Source: Rhizobium jaguaris (GTDB lineage Bacteria; Pseudomonadota; Alphaproteobacteria; Rhizobiales; Rhizobiaceae). Taken from it: 64,000 bases of DNA. Positions 43,210 through 52,508 of the stretch are shown one piece after another (the stretch's first letter is position 1; each line of letters begins with the position of its first letter). The translations under genes were made by a program, and so were the position numbers. The DNA lies in assembly GCF_003627755.1 (NCBI RefSeq), contig NZ_CP032694.1:1169501-1233500 (forward strand). Direction: 5' to 3'. The notes beneath the pieces are model-generated. The model was not told the origin of the DNA. It worked only from the letters and a program-made list of their open reading frames with translations, and made no database searches.

Positions 43210-44535
43210 ATGTCTGGATATGATGGCGGTATTTTCGATGTCCTCGGAATATTCGCTGTGTTTTTTCTTGTCGCCGCTAATGGTTTCTTCGTTGCCGCAG
43301 AGTTTTCGCTCGTCTCCGTTCGGCGTAGCCGTGTGGCCGAGCTTGTAGCCGAACGACGCATGAATGCCGCGGCCCTGCAACGGGCGGTCGACAATCTCGA
43401 TGCCAATCTTGCGGCGACCCAGCTCGGCATCACCATATCTTCGCTCGCGCTCGGTTGGGTCGGTGAGCCGGCGCTCGCCCATCTGGTTGAGCCGCTTCTC
43501 GATTTTCTGCCCGGCTCATGGGCCGCTGCCGGATCGCATGCCGTGGCCGTCGCGATTTCCTTCATCATCATCACGGCCCTGCATATCGTTCTCGGCGAAC
43601 TTGCGCCGAAGAGCCTGGCGTTGCAGCGCAGTGAAGGCACTGCCCTGGGTGTCGTGCGGCCGTTGGGCTTGTTCCTGTTCCTGCTCCGCCCAGCGATCTT
43701 TGTGTTGAACGGCCTCGGGAATATGGTTGTGCGCCTCTTCGGGCTGCGGCCGGGCGCCGGCGAAGGCTCGCTGCATTCCCCTGCCGAGATCAAAATGCTG
43801 GTGGCGGAAAGCCAGGAGGCAGGCTTGCTGGAACAGGCACAGCAGGAGCTGGTCGAGCGTGTCTTCAACATTGGCGATCGCGATGTTTCCGATATCATGA
43901 CGCCCAGGCTGGACGTTGATTGGATCGATGCCGAGGACACGCCTGAGGAGATGCTGAAGGCCATTCGCGAAAGCCGTTTCGAACAGCTTCTGGTCGGTCG
44001 CGGAACGATAGACGAACCGATCGGCATGATCCTGAAGAAGGATCTTCTCGATCAGCTCCTGAACGGCCAGCCCCTCGATCCGATTGCAGTCATGCGTCAG
44101 CCGCTCATTGTTCATGAAGCGACGGCCGTGTTTAAAGTGCTTGAGAGTTTCAAGCGCGCGCCCGTCCGTCTCGCCATGGTCATCGATGAATATGGCAGCC
44201 TGGAGGGCATCGTCACGCAGACGGACCTGCTGGAAGCCATCGCCGGTGACCTGCCGGACATGGAGAACGAGGGACCGGATATCGTCGAGCGCGCCGACGG
44301 CTCATTGCTGATGGAAGGCATGATGCCTGCCTATGACGCCTTCCAAAGACTAGGCGTGCGTGAGCCCTCCGAAGACGGCAATTTTCACACCTTCGCCGGC
44401 TTTGCGCTTTTCCAGCTCGGTCATATTCCGGAGGTCGGCGAGAGCTTTACGTTCGATGGCTGGCACTTCGAAATCGTCGACTTGGACGGTATGCGGATCG
44501 ACAAGATTTTGGCGCGCCGGGAGGCGGAGGCTTAG
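43210..44535 (+). CDS. CNNM/CorC-type membrane transporter (HlyC/CorC family)
   Basis: 441 residues: DUF21 membrane domain with about four helices (residues 10-165, NGFFVAAEFSLVSVRRSRV at its start and ELAPKSLAL near 137), two CBS domains (about 215-350, with DRDVSDIMTPRLDVDWID and MVIDEYGSLEGIVTQTDLLEAI) and a C-terminal CorC/HlyC domain. Family members transport or regulate magnesium and cobalt. GGAAGGGAAG precedes ATG 43210. The stop overlaps the convergent VWA gene by four bases. Confidence 0.93.
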   Translation: MSGYDGGIFDVLGIFAVFFLVAANGFFVAAEFSLVSVRRSRVAELVAERRMNAAALQRAVDNLDANLAATQLGITISSLALGWVGEPALAHLVEPLLDFLPGSWAAAGSHAVAVAISFIIITALHIVLGELAPKSLALQRSEGTALGVVRPLGLFLFLLRPAIFVLNGLGNMVVRLFGLRPGAGEGSLHSPAEIKMLVAESQEAGLLEQAQQELVERVFNIGDRDVSDIMTPRLDVDWIDAEDTPEEMLKAIRESRFEQLLVGRGTIDEPIGMILKKDLLDQLLNGQPLDPIAVMRQPLIVHEATAVFKVLESFKRAPVRLAMVIDEYGSLEGIVTQTDLLEAIAGDLPDMENEGPDIVERADGSLLMEGMMPAYDAFQRLGVREPSEDGNFHTFAGFALFQLGHIPEVGESFTFDGWHFEIVDLDGMRIDKILARREAEA

Positions 44536-45470
44536 TCCGATTTCTGCTGTCCATTGTTCAGCAGCAAACGCTGCAGCAGGTCGAGTGTCGACCTGCCTAA
44601 GTCCTGTGGAACGTCGATGCTTTCTGCAATGCGATAATAATGGGTTACGCTGTGAGCGGGGTCGTTTCTGATACCTATTGCCGCTAGTTCGATAACGGCC
44701 TCTGCTTCAATGTTCTTAATGACTTCGGTTAGATGTCTTGCCAAAAAATAATGATCATTTTCAGCGAGCGTAGAATCATCAACAGGAGCGCCATCGGAAA
44801 CGGCCAGCAGCAACTTACGTTTTTCAGGCCGATCGCGTAGTCGGCTCGCGGCCCATTGCAGCGCTTCACCGTCAACATTCTCCTTCAGCAAATCGGGTCT
44901 TAGCATCGGCCTAAGGTCGCCGGCGTGCGGCAAAGTGCTGTCTGCAGTTCGGTAGATGATGTGGAGAAGGTCGCAGAGTCGTCCAGGCGTCTTTGGACGT
45001 GGGCGTTCTGAAAGCCAGTGTTTTCGCGAGCGTCCGCCCTGCCAGGATGTCGTTGTAAAACCGAGAACTTCCACCTTACAACCGAGGTGCACTAGAAAAT
45101 CAGTGGCGACGTCGATTGTGGCCGCCGCGAGCAATATCGATTGCCCTCTCATCGAGCCGGAATGGTCGACTAAGATCGAGACCACTGTATCATTGCGCAT
45201 CTGTTCTGTGGTTTGCATCCGCACCAGCCGTGAAGCCTCTAATGCGGCAATATCGCATTCCATCCGCCAATCAACGAGCGCGCCTTGATATCGTTGCCAT
45301 GCTGCATCTAACGCTGCGGCATGCTCAATCGAGAGTGGTCCCAGAGCGCTATCCAACTGATTGGATGCTAAGGTTTTGTCGAACTCACGCGTATAGACTC
45401 GATAGGATGTGATCGAATCCATTGCAGGCTCGGTTGCTGGCTTTTTGAATATAGCTCTTAGAAATTGCAT
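44532..45470 (-). CDS. stand-alone CobT-like VWA domain protein
   Basis: 312 residues that match the C-terminal VWA half of cobaltochelatase subunit CobT: MIDAS motif VDHSGSMRGQ (D102, S104, S106), VEVLGFTTTSWQGG, LLKENVDGEALQWA and LLAVSDGAPVDDSTL, all in order. The N-terminal half of CobT is replaced by about 90 residues, and no CobS or CobN is nearby. It may be a moonlighting or non-cobalamin relative working with an AAA+ partner elsewhere. Base composition is lower in GC than neighbours. Its stop overlaps the CNNM stop. Confidence 0.8.
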   Translation of the reverse strand: MQFLRAIFKKPATEPAMDSITSYRVYTREFDKTLASNQLDSALGPLSIEHAAALDAAWQRYQGALVDWRMECDIAALEASRLVRMQTTEQMRNDTVVSILVDHSGSMRGQSILLAAATIDVATDFLVHLGCKVEVLGFTTTSWQGGRSRKHWLSERPRPKTPGRLCDLLHIIYRTADSTLPHAGDLRPMLRPDLLKENVDGEALQWAASRLRDRPEKRKLLLAVSDGAPVDDSTLAENDHYFLARHLTEVIKNIEAEAVIELAAIGIRNDPAHSVTHYYRIAESIDVPQDLGRSTLDLLQRLLLNNGQQKSD

Positions 45471-45641
45471 CAGCGATTGCTAGCTCTGAACCAATCGGCA
45501 ATGAAGAGAAATTTGCCAATCTGTCCGTATTTTTGCGGTTTTCTCCATATTTATTGTGCGGCGCAACATTTTGCCGCATTTGTCGATTTTCATTTCCACC
45601 TCAATGAATTAAGTTCAACCTTGGGAGTTGGACGGGGGAAA

Positions 45642-48308
45642 ATGACGAAGTGGGTTTATACATTCGGCAATGGAAAGGCCGAGGGTCGCGCCAGGGATTA
45701 TGAGCGGCTCGGGGGGAAGGGTGCTAATCTCGCCGAAATGTGCAGCCTCGGTCTGCCGGTTCCGCCCGGCTTGACGATCGTCTGCGACGCTTGCGCCTAC
45801 TACTACAAGAACGGCCGCAATGTTCCGGAAGATCTGAAACTCCAGGTGATGCAAGCGCTGAAGCAGATGGAAGAAATTACCGGACGCAAGTTCGGCGATA
45901 CCGTTCGGCCGCTGCTTGTCTCCGTGCGCTCCGGTGGGCGGGCCTCCATGCCCGGCATGATGGATACTGTCCTCAATCTCGGCCTCAACGACGATACCGT
46001 GCAGGCGCTCGGCCATGATGCCGGCGATGCGCGTTTTGCTTGGGATAGCTATCGCCGCTTCATCCAGATGTATGCCGACGTCGTCATGGGGCTCGACAAC
46101 GAGGTTTTCGAGGAAATCCTCGAGGACGAGAAGGCCCGTCTCGGCCACGAGTTCGATACCGATCTTTCCGCCGTCGAGTGGCAGCATGTTGTCTCGCTCT
46201 ACAAGGCCGTCATTGAAGAGGAGCTAGATGATGCCTTCCCGCAGGAGCCGGAAGTGCAGCTCTGGGGTGCCGTCGGCGCGGTGTTTTCGAGCTGGATGAA
46301 CCCGCGAGCCGTCACTTATCGTCATCTGCACAATATTCCCGAAGCCTGGGGCACGGCGGTCAATATCCAGGCCATGGTCTTCGGCAATCTCGGCAATTCG
46401 TCGGCCACCGGCGTCGCCTTCACCCGCAATCCTTCGACCGGGGAGAAAGAGCTCTATGGCGAATTCCTCGTCAATGCCCAGGGGGAAGATGTCGTCGCCG
46501 GTATTCGCACGCCGCAAAGCATCACCGAGGTGGCCCGCATCGCCTCCGGCTATGACCGGCCGTCGATGGAAAAGGTGATGCCGGAAGCCTTTGCCGAATT
46601 CCGCCGCATCTGCGCTGAACTCGAAGCGCATTACCGTGACATGCAGGATCTGGAATTCACCATCGAGCGCGGCAAGCTCTGGATGCTACAGACCCGCGCC
46701 GGCAAGCGCACCACCAAGGCGGCGATGAAGGTCGCGGTCGACATGGTCGAGGAGGGGCTGATTACCGAGGACGAGGCCGTCTCGCGCATCGAGCCGGCGA
46801 CGCTCGACCAGCTTCTCCATCCGACGATCGATCCGCGCGTGCGCCGTGAGGTCATCGGCTCCGGCCTGCCGGCCTCACCGGGGGCGGCCATCGGGGAGGT
46901 GGTCTTCACCGCCGAGGAGGCGATCATCGCCGAAGAGGAGGGCCGCAAGGTCATTCTCGTGCGCATCGAGACGAGCCCGGAGGATATTCACGGCATGCAT
47001 GCCGCCGAGGGAATTCTCACCACGCGCGGCGGCATGACCAGCCACGCGGCGGTGGTTGCCCGCGGCATGGGCATTCCCTGCGTCGTCGGCGCCGGCACCA
47101 TGCGCATCGACATGCGCAACGAAAAGCTGATCGGTATTGGCGTCACCCTGAAAAAGGGTGATGTCATTACCATCGACGGTTCTACCGGTCAGGTGCTGAA
47201 GGGCGAAGTACCGATGATCCAGCCGGAACTGTCCGGCGATTTCGGCCGCATCATGGCCTGGGCCGATCGTTCGCGCCGCATGACGGTGCGTACGAATGCG
47301 GATACGCCCGCGGACGCCCGCGCGGCCCGCTCCTTCGGCGCGGAAGGCATCGGCCTTTGCCGCACCGAGCATATGTTCTTCGAGGGAGACCGCATCCATG
47401 TCATGCGCGAAATGATCCTCGCGGAAGGCGAGGAGGGGCGCCGCGCCGCGCTCGCCAAGCTCTTGCCGATGCAGCGGCTCGATTTCACCGGCATGTTCAC
47501 CATCATGCACGGCCTGCCGGTGACCATCCGGCTGCTTGACCCGCCATTGCACGAATTCCTGCCGAAAACGGATGAGGAGATCGCCGAGGTTGCAGGCATC
47601 ATGGGCATGGAGCCGGCCATGCTGCGCCAACGCGTCGATGCGCTGCATGAATTCAATCCCATGCTCGGTCATCGCGGCTGCCGCCTGGCAATCTCCTATC
47701 CCGAAATCGTCGAGATGCAGGCCCGTGCTATTTTTGAAGCTGCCGTCTCTGCCGCAAGGGAGACGGGTGCGGCGGTCGTGCCGGAGATCATGGTGCCGCT
47801 GGTCGGCCTGCGCTCGGAGCTCGATTACGTCAAGGCACGCATCGATGAGGTTGCCCGAGCCGTCATGACGGAAGCCAAGATGAAGATCGACTATCTCGTC
47901 GGCACGATGATCGAGCTGCCGCGAGCTGCCCTTCGCGCCCACATCATTGCCGAGGCGGCCGAGTTCTTCTCCTTCGGCACCAACGACCTGACGCAAACCA
48001 CTTTCGGCATGTCGCGCGACGATGCCGCCGCCTTTATCCCGACCTATCAGCGCAAAGGGATTATCGAGCATGATCCCTTCATCTCGCTCGATTTCGATGG
48101 TGTGGGAGAGCTGATCCGCATTGCCGCCGAACGCGGCCGCCGAACGCGCAACGATATGAAGCTCGGCATCTGCGGCGAACATGGTGGCGATCCGGCCTCG
48201 ATCCATTTTTGTGAGGAGATCGGGCTGGACTATGTCTCCTGCTCGCCTTTCCGCGTGCCGATCGCAAGGCTTGCGGCGGCGCAGGCGGCGATCAGAGGCA
48301 AGGCATAG
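45642..48308 (+). CDS. ppdK: pyruvate, phosphate dikinase
   Basis: 888-residue PPDK, converting pyruvate, ATP and phosphate to PEP. N-terminal ATP-grasp domain (residues 1-350, with GGKGANLAEM), the swivelling phosphohistidine domain with H468 in GGMTSHAAVVARGMG, and the C-terminal PEP/pyruvate TIM barrel with GFGTNDLTQ-like FGTNDLTQTTFG and CGEHGGDP. ATG 45642 has GGGGGA upstream; a longer in-frame extension to 45465 is rejected. In rhizobia it serves gluconeogenesis. It is convergent-spaced from the small lipoprotein. Confidence 0.97.
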   Translation: MTKWVYTFGNGKAEGRARDYERLGGKGANLAEMCSLGLPVPPGLTIVCDACAYYYKNGRNVPEDLKLQVMQALKQMEEITGRKFGDTVRPLLVSVRSGGRASMPGMMDTVLNLGLNDDTVQALGHDAGDARFAWDSYRRFIQMYADVVMGLDNEVFEEILEDEKARLGHEFDTDLSAVEWQHVVSLYKAVIEEELDDAFPQEPEVQLWGAVGAVFSSWMNPRAVTYRHLHNIPEAWGTAVNIQAMVFGNLGNSSATGVAFTRNPSTGEKELYGEFLVNAQGEDVVAGIRTPQSITEVARIASGYDRPSMEKVMPEAFAEFRRICAELEAHYRDMQDLEFTIERGKLWMLQTRAGKRTTKAAMKVAVDMVEEGLITEDEAVSRIEPATLDQLLHPTIDPRVRREVIGSGLPASPGAAIGEVVFTAEEAIIAEEEGRKVILVRIETSPEDIHGMHAAEGILTTRGGMTSHAAVVARGMGIPCVVGAGTMRIDMRNEKLIGIGVTLKKGDVITIDGSTGQVLKGEVPMIQPELSGDFGRIMAWADRSRRMTVRTNADTPADARAARSFGAEGIGLCRTEHMFFEGDRIHVMREMILAEGEEGRRAALAKLLPMQRLDFTGMFTIMHGLPVTIRLLDPPLHEFLPKTDEEIAEVAGIMGMEPAMLRQRVDALHEFNPMLGHRGCRLAISYPEIVEMQARAIFEAAVSAARETGAAVVPEIMVPLVGLRSELDYVKARIDEVARAVMTEAKMKIDYLVGTMIELPRAALRAHIIAEAAEFFSFGTNDLTQTTFGMSRDDAAAFIPTYQRKGIIEHDPFISLDFDGVGELIRIAAERGRRTRNDMKLGICGEHGGDPASIHFCEEIGLDYVSCSPFRVPIARLAAAQAAIRGKA

Positions 48309-48348
48309 CCTTCGTCGCGGGGAAGGGCGTCGCCGAAAGGCGAAGTGA

Positions 48349-48621
48349 TCAGTGCCAGTGGTGATAATAGCGATGATATCCCGGTCCGACCACGAAGGGC
48401 GGCCCCCAGTAGAAATCATTATTGCTTTCCATGAAAGCCCGCTGGTCCGCACGGCGGCTCAGGTCCTGATTCATCAGACAGTTGGCGAAATTCTCGGTGC
48501 CGCGCCGGAAGCCGTAGCTGCTGCATCTCGCTTCGTCTGCCGCGCGAATCTCTTCCGCCGTCTGACAGGCAGATAATACCAGGGCTATGACAATGAGAGA
48601 GAGTGCGGGAAAAATACGCAT
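48349..48621 (-). CDS. small lipoprotein with Cys and His-rich tail
   Basis: 90 residues: signal peptide with lipobox LSAC (residue 19), then TAEEIRAADEARCSSYGFRRGTENFANCLMNQDLSRRADQRAFM with two cysteines, and a C-terminal Tyr/His-rich tail (HRYYHHWH). The Cys-x13-Cys pattern resembles known rhizobial small lipoproteins of unknown function. GAGG ten bases before ATG 48621. Convergent with ppdK. Confidence 0.75.
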   Translation of the reverse strand: MRIFPALSLIVIALVLSACQTAEEIRAADEARCSSYGFRRGTENFANCLMNQDLSRRADQRAFMESNNDFYWGPPFVVGPGYHRYYHHWH

Positions 48622-48736
48622 GACTCGATATCCTCGGCACAAATATGCACCCGGGAATTATAGTCTGGCTTGGTGAGGTGCGAAAGGCGTATTGGCAACA
48701 GCTTATCACGAACCGTTGAAGGGCGTGATGGGGCTT

Positions 48737-48783
48737 GGAGCAATTCCAGGAAAAGTGCGCAGCGGTTTTCCGTCCGGAATTGC
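48737..48783. repeat. rhizobial intergenic palindrome, copy 2
   Basis: GCAATTCC (48740-48747) pairs with GGAATTGC (48776-48783) and GGAAAA with TTTTCC inside. Core AAAAGTGCGCAGCGGTTTT. Nearly identical to the copy at 49320-49363. Confidence 0.85.
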
Positions 48784-48801
48784 GAAAGAACAAAAGGCTG
48801 C

Positions 48802-49218
48802 TCAAGCGTCGTCGCGCGGCCTTTGCGGCAAGCGTTGCAGCAGATTGACGAAAGCGTCGGTGAAGTGGAGCAAGGGCTCGGTTTCCTCATCCGGCTGCAG
48901 CAGACGGATTTCCGTGCCGTCTTCGCCGAGCGCCGCGAAGATGACACGCATGGCCTCTCCATCCTCAGGGATTCGCAGAACTGCAATCCGGCAGCAATCC
49001 GATATCAATCCCGTGGCCGGAAGATCGAAGAGGAATTCGCCATGTGCGGCCCCGGCAGCGTCTCGCACTGCTTCGCAAAAGGCCGCTTCGCCACCGGAAA
49101 AACCTTCAAGCGATAATTCCAGCTCCAAGAGTTCGAGCGGCAAGGTAGGATCGGCGGCATCGGCAACCGTGCCGGCCGCTGCAGGCAACGGCTTGGCGGC
49201 GATGTCCGGCGATTGCAT
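48802..49218 (-). CDS. hypothetical acidic protein
   Basis: 138 residues, acidic and Leu/Glu-rich, no signal peptide or membrane helix. I recognise no family. GAGGAG nine bases before ATG 49218 supports translation; ATG 49227 and 49245 are alternatives. It is bracketed by two near-identical palindromic repeats (48737-48783 and 49320-49363). Confidence 0.5.
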   Translation of the reverse strand: MQSPDIAAKPLPAAAGTVADAADPTLPLELLELELSLEGFSGGEAAFCEAVRDAAGAAHGEFLFDLPATGLISDCCRIAVLRIPEDGEAMRVIFAALGEDGTEIRLLQPDEETEPLLHFTDAFVNLLQRLPQRPRDDA

Positions 49219-49319
49219 CGTTTCCATCTCCTCAAGTCCTTTCATGGCCTCAGTAAAACGTCAAAAAGCATGACCCTTTTTCAGAATTTAAGCAAGTACT
49301 CACGTTTTTGCGTCACTGG

Positions 49320-49363
49320 AGCAATTCCAGGAAAAGTGCGAAGCGGTTTTCCGTCCGGAATGC
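49320..49363. repeat. rhizobial intergenic palindrome, copy 3
   Basis: GCAATTCC (49321-49328) with GGAAAA (49330-49335) pairs with TTTTCC (49347-49352) and GGAATGC (49357-49363, one T shorter than copy 2). Downstream bases continue with AACAAAGG as in copies 2 and 4. Confidence 0.85.
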
Positions 49364-49562
49364 GCAAAAACAAAGGAATAGAGCGAGGAAGCGATTCCGA
49401 GAAATGCTGAACCGCTCTAGTCCGGAATCTGCTTGCAGCGGCGCGTTAATCGTCTGTGCCGAGATCTGATTTATTTTCGCCATTTCTTGTTCTAAACATG
49501 GGGTCGACCTTGGGGATTGGGGTAGCATCCGCCTTCCGATCCGACGCGCCGACGAGCTTTTG

Positions 49563-50495
49563 ATGACCATTCGCTTCGACCGTCCCGTTTCGCATGCCGC
49601 GCGCGCCGCGCGCTTGATTGCGTCCTTTGCGCTGGTGCTGAGCGGGGTGATCTTGATCGGCCATCGATTCGGACCACTGGAAACGCCCTATTTCGTCCTG
49701 CTGATGCTGATTTCCGCGGGCTTTGCCGCGCTGGCGGTAACGCTGGCGGTCGTCGGCCTGACCCAGCTCTGGCGGGTTGCCGCCATCGGTGGCGTTTCGG
49801 CCGTCAAGGCGCTGATTTACGCCGCCTTGCCGCTGGCGATCGTCGGTATCGGCGTCGAGCGCTATTGGACGCGGCCCGCCATCTACGATGTCTCCACGGA
49901 TCTCACCGACGCTCCGGAATGGCTGGCGCTACCGGAGGCCAAACAGATTTGGTTGCCGGCAAGGCATTTTGTGACAACAGAGGACCGTGAGGCGCAATCC
50001 TCCGCCTATCCGGCCCTGACCAGCCGTCGCTACGAGGGCGCTGTCGACCGCGTGCTGGAGGCCGTGCGCAAGGTCGCCAAGGACAATCACATCACCATCG
50101 TCAAGGCCGAAGGCGCCGATGTCATCGATCCGAACGGCGATGAAAAGCCGAAGCGCCGCGGGCCGCGGCAGCATCCTAGCCAGACCCCGGACGATAGTGC
50201 CGTGACCGACATGCCAGATGTCGTCCCCGTGCCGACGCCACGTCCCCTTCGCGACGAGGTGGCTGCCTTGATTCGCCAAAACTCCGACGTCGTCCTGCAG
50301 GGCGAGACCCGCACCCGCATTCTCGGTCTGCATTTCGATGTGCTGATCCGCCTGCGTGAAGAGGAAGAGACGACGCTTGTCGACGTCCGCGTCGCTTCCC
50401 GCTACGGCCAGGACGATCTCGGCATCAGCGCCAACATAGCCGAAAGCTATTTGAAGGCGCTGGATGCCGAACTTCTGGGCATTGCCGGAAGCTGA
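49563..50495 (+). CDS. DUF1499 family membrane-anchored protein
   Basis: About 310 residues with two or three N-terminal helices (about 17-37, 45-72, 82-98) and a DUF1499 domain: SSAYPALTSRRYEGAVDRVLEAVRKVAKDNHITIVKAEG, then TRTRILGLHFDVLIRLREEEETTLVDVRVASRYGQDDLGISANIAE. A low-complexity Pro/Arg loop splits the domain. Function unknown; family is common in rhizobia. The ATG at 49563 is used in preference to the TTG one codon earlier. Confidence 0.88.
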   Translation: MTIRFDRPVSHAARAARLIASFALVLSGVILIGHRFGPLETPYFVLLMLISAGFAALAVTLAVVGLTQLWRVAAIGGVSAVKALIYAALPLAIVGIGVERYWTRPAIYDVSTDLTDAPEWLALPEAKQIWLPARHFVTTEDREAQSSAYPALTSRRYEGAVDRVLEAVRKVAKDNHITIVKAEGADVIDPNGDEKPKRRGPRQHPSQTPDDSAVTDMPDVVPVPTPRPLRDEVAALIRQNSDVVLQGETRTRILGLHFDVLIRLREEEETTLVDVRVASRYGQDDLGISANIAESYLKALDAELLGIAGS

Positions 50496-50499
50496 TGGG

Positions 50500-51408
50500 C
50501 TAGGCAGGCCTGTAGGCGCCGAACAGCGCCGGCGGCCCGTCTGTCTCCACTTGGCCTTTCTCCACCAGATCCTCCAGATGCGCCAGCACGGAGAGTGCGG
50601 CCGCACCATGCAGGCGCGGGTCGGTTTCGCGATAGATGGCTTTCACCATGTCGGGGATAAAGCGGTCGCCAGCCCTGATGCGCTCCAGCACGGCGCGCTC
50701 GCGCATGCGCCGGTGGGTTCTGAGCCCGCGCATGAAGGCGGCGGGCTCCATCACCGGCCCGCCATGGCCGGGAAAGAACAGGCGGTCGTCGCGGGCAAGC
50801 AGCCGGTCGAGCGAAGCCATATAGTCGGCCATGGAACCGTCAGGCGGGGCGACGATCGTCGTTGCCCAGGCCATGACGTGATCGGCGGAAAAGACGATGC
50901 CGCTCCCCTCCAGCGCAAAGCAGGTGTGGTTGGCCGTGTGGCCAGGCGTCAGAAGCGCAGTCAGCTGCCAACCGTCTCCCGAGACGCTTTCGCCATCGGC
51001 AAGCGTGATATCCGGCAGGAAACCCGTATCCGAGCTTTCGGCGAAGGGATTGATCTCGCCCTCGTGCAGTGGCCGCGCGGCGCGGTGCGGCCCTTCGCCG
51101 ACCGTCAGGGCACCCGTCGCCTCCTTGAGCCGCCTGGCGAGCGGCGAGTGGTCACGATGGGTATGGCTGACGAAGATATGCGTCACCTCGCGCCCCTTCA
51201 GCGCCGTCATCAGAGCCGCGAAATGCGCGTCATTCTCCGGGCCGGGGTCGATCACCGCCACGGACGAGCCGCCGACGATATAGCTATTGGTGCCGTGGAA
51301 GGTAAAAGCGCTGGGATTGTTGACCGTCATCCGCTCGACGCCGGGCGCTGTGGGGACGGCGCGGCCATAGGCAGGATCGAAGGCAAGGTCGAATTCGGGA
51401 GTGCTCAT
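50500..51408 (-). CDS. MBL-fold hydrolase (LACTB2-like)
   Basis: 302-residue metallo-beta-lactamase-fold hydrolase with SHTHRDHSP (H82, H84, D86, H87), a downstream His in LTPGHTANHT, FSADHVMAW and FFPGHGGPV. The C-terminal winged-helix-like extension (GDRFIPDMVKAIYRETDPRLHGAAALSVLAHLEDLV) is as in LACTB2-type RNase/hydrolases. Substrate unknown. The start overlaps the cupin gene stop by four bases, so the two are coupled. Confidence 0.92.
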   Translation of the reverse strand: MSTPEFDLAFDPAYGRAVPTAPGVERMTVNNPSAFTFHGTNSYIVGGSSVAVIDPGPENDAHFAALMTALKGREVTHIFVSHTHRDHSPLARRLKEATGALTVGEGPHRAARPLHEGEINPFAESSDTGFLPDITLADGESVSGDGWQLTALLTPGHTANHTCFALEGSGIVFSADHVMAWATTIVAPPDGSMADYMASLDRLLARDDRLFFPGHGGPVMEPAAFMRGLRTHRRMRERAVLERIRAGDRFIPDMVKAIYRETDPRLHGAAALSVLAHLEDLVEKGQVETDGPPALFGAYRPA

Positions 51409-51704
51409 CGCTTATATTCAATCTCAATGAAGGCCATTGGTTCCGACCCGGCATTGACCACATTATGCTCGACGCCGGCATCGCGCCGGTAAGCCGCGCC
51501 TTTGACGAGGTCGACGCGTCGGCTCTCGGACCCTTCCTCGATCAAAAACCGGCAATCCGTCATCGGCACAACGACATAGCCGAGACCATGGACATGATGC
51601 CCCGTATCGGCGCCCGGCTCGAAGTCCCAGCGGGTGATGCGCACCACAGCGTCGTCGACAAGCACCGACGGGACGGCCGGAGGGCGGGCACGATACTGGC
51701 TCAT
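51405..51704 (-). CDS. cupin-domain protein
   Basis: 99-residue single cupin: VRITRWDFEPGADTGHHVHGLGYVVVPMTD supplies the metal-binding His cluster (GHHVHG), and GVEHNVVNAGSEPMAFIEIEYK is the second motif. Probably binds a divalent metal and a small ligand. AGGAG is five bases before ATG 51704. First gene of a two-gene unit with the MBL hydrolase. Confidence 0.88.
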   Translation of the reverse strand: MSQYRARPPAVPSVLVDDAVVRITRWDFEPGADTGHHVHGLGYVVVPMTDCRFLIEEGSESRRVDLVKGAAYRRDAGVEHNVVNAGSEPMAFIEIEYKR

Positions 51705-51862
51705 TAGATCTCCTGGGTGGATTTTGGGATAACAAGCCCTATCATAGGGCAGCCGGAAGCACACAGAAATATGCGTTCACCCATAACTTAATGATTGTGA
51801 GCGGATGCGACCTTTGCTAATCAGACGCCGATTTGGCGCGAACAGTCGCCATCTCCCAGTGT

Positions 51863-51937
51863 TGGGGCGTAGCCAAGCGGTAAGGCAGCGGTTTTTGGTA
51901 CCGCCATCCCCTGGTTCGAATCCAGGCGCCCCAGCCA
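51863..51937 (+). tRNA. tRNA-Gln (anticodon TTG)
   Basis: 75 bases including an encoded CCA. Acceptor stem TGGGGCG (51863-51869) pairs with CGCCCCA (51927-51933); anticodon loop is TT-TTG-GT between GCGGT and ACCGC; T-arm CCTGGTTCGAATCCAGG is canonical. Confidence 0.97.
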
Positions 51938-51964
51938 CTTCTATGTTCGGGAAACCGACCAGAG

Positions 51965-52147
51965 TTACGTCAGCAAGGCTTGCAGAGTTACGGCCACAAA
52001 GAACGCGATGATGACGGCTGCGGCCATCAGGGTGACTTGGCGATTGGCTCGTTGAAGGACGCGAGATTGCCGTCCCCGTTTCGCGCGAAGGCGATACCCT
52101 CGGATGGGGACTGTATTGGAGCGACCTTGCTCTTTTTTCCCGGACAT
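51965..52147 (-). CDS. 60-residue basic single-span membrane protein
   Basis: Basic N-terminal half (GKKEQGRSN, YRLRAKRGRQSRVLQRANRQ) followed by one C-terminal helix (VTLMAAAVIIAFFVAVTLQALL). GGGAGG is five bases before ATG 52147. An in-frame extension to 52246 lacks a ribosome site. Function unknown. Confidence 0.6.
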   Translation of the reverse strand: MSGKKEQGRSNTVPIRGYRLRAKRGRQSRVLQRANRQVTLMAAAVIIAFFVAVTLQALLT

Positions 52148-52508
52148 AGCTGCCTCCCAGCAGGAGATGCCGCTTTTGAATATAGCAGCCGACGCCACAT
52201 TTTTCATTGCTTGAATCAGCACTTTGAGGCTGGGATTCCCTATCATCCATGTTGATCATGAATCGTGCAGCGTGCGTCCTCGGCTAAAAGTTGTTAGCTT
52301 TAGGCATGAGCACGATTCACGACATCCCCCAACACTTCCAGATCGCCGAAATTGATAGCAGAGCAAGTATATCGCAATATACCTGACAATAGAGGATTGC
52401 GTTAGAGAGCACTGATCGGCTTCTTCTCTCTCCGCCTATGCCCCATCAACGCCTTGTTGCGCTTCTACGATGAAACGCGATCGCTGTTCGAAGCGATAGA
52501 CGTGCACG

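Noticed and set aside
46875..48452. 525-codon minus-strand frame over ppdK
   Set aside because: Antisense to intact ppdK; composition (His/Arg/Asp-rich) is typical of shadows.
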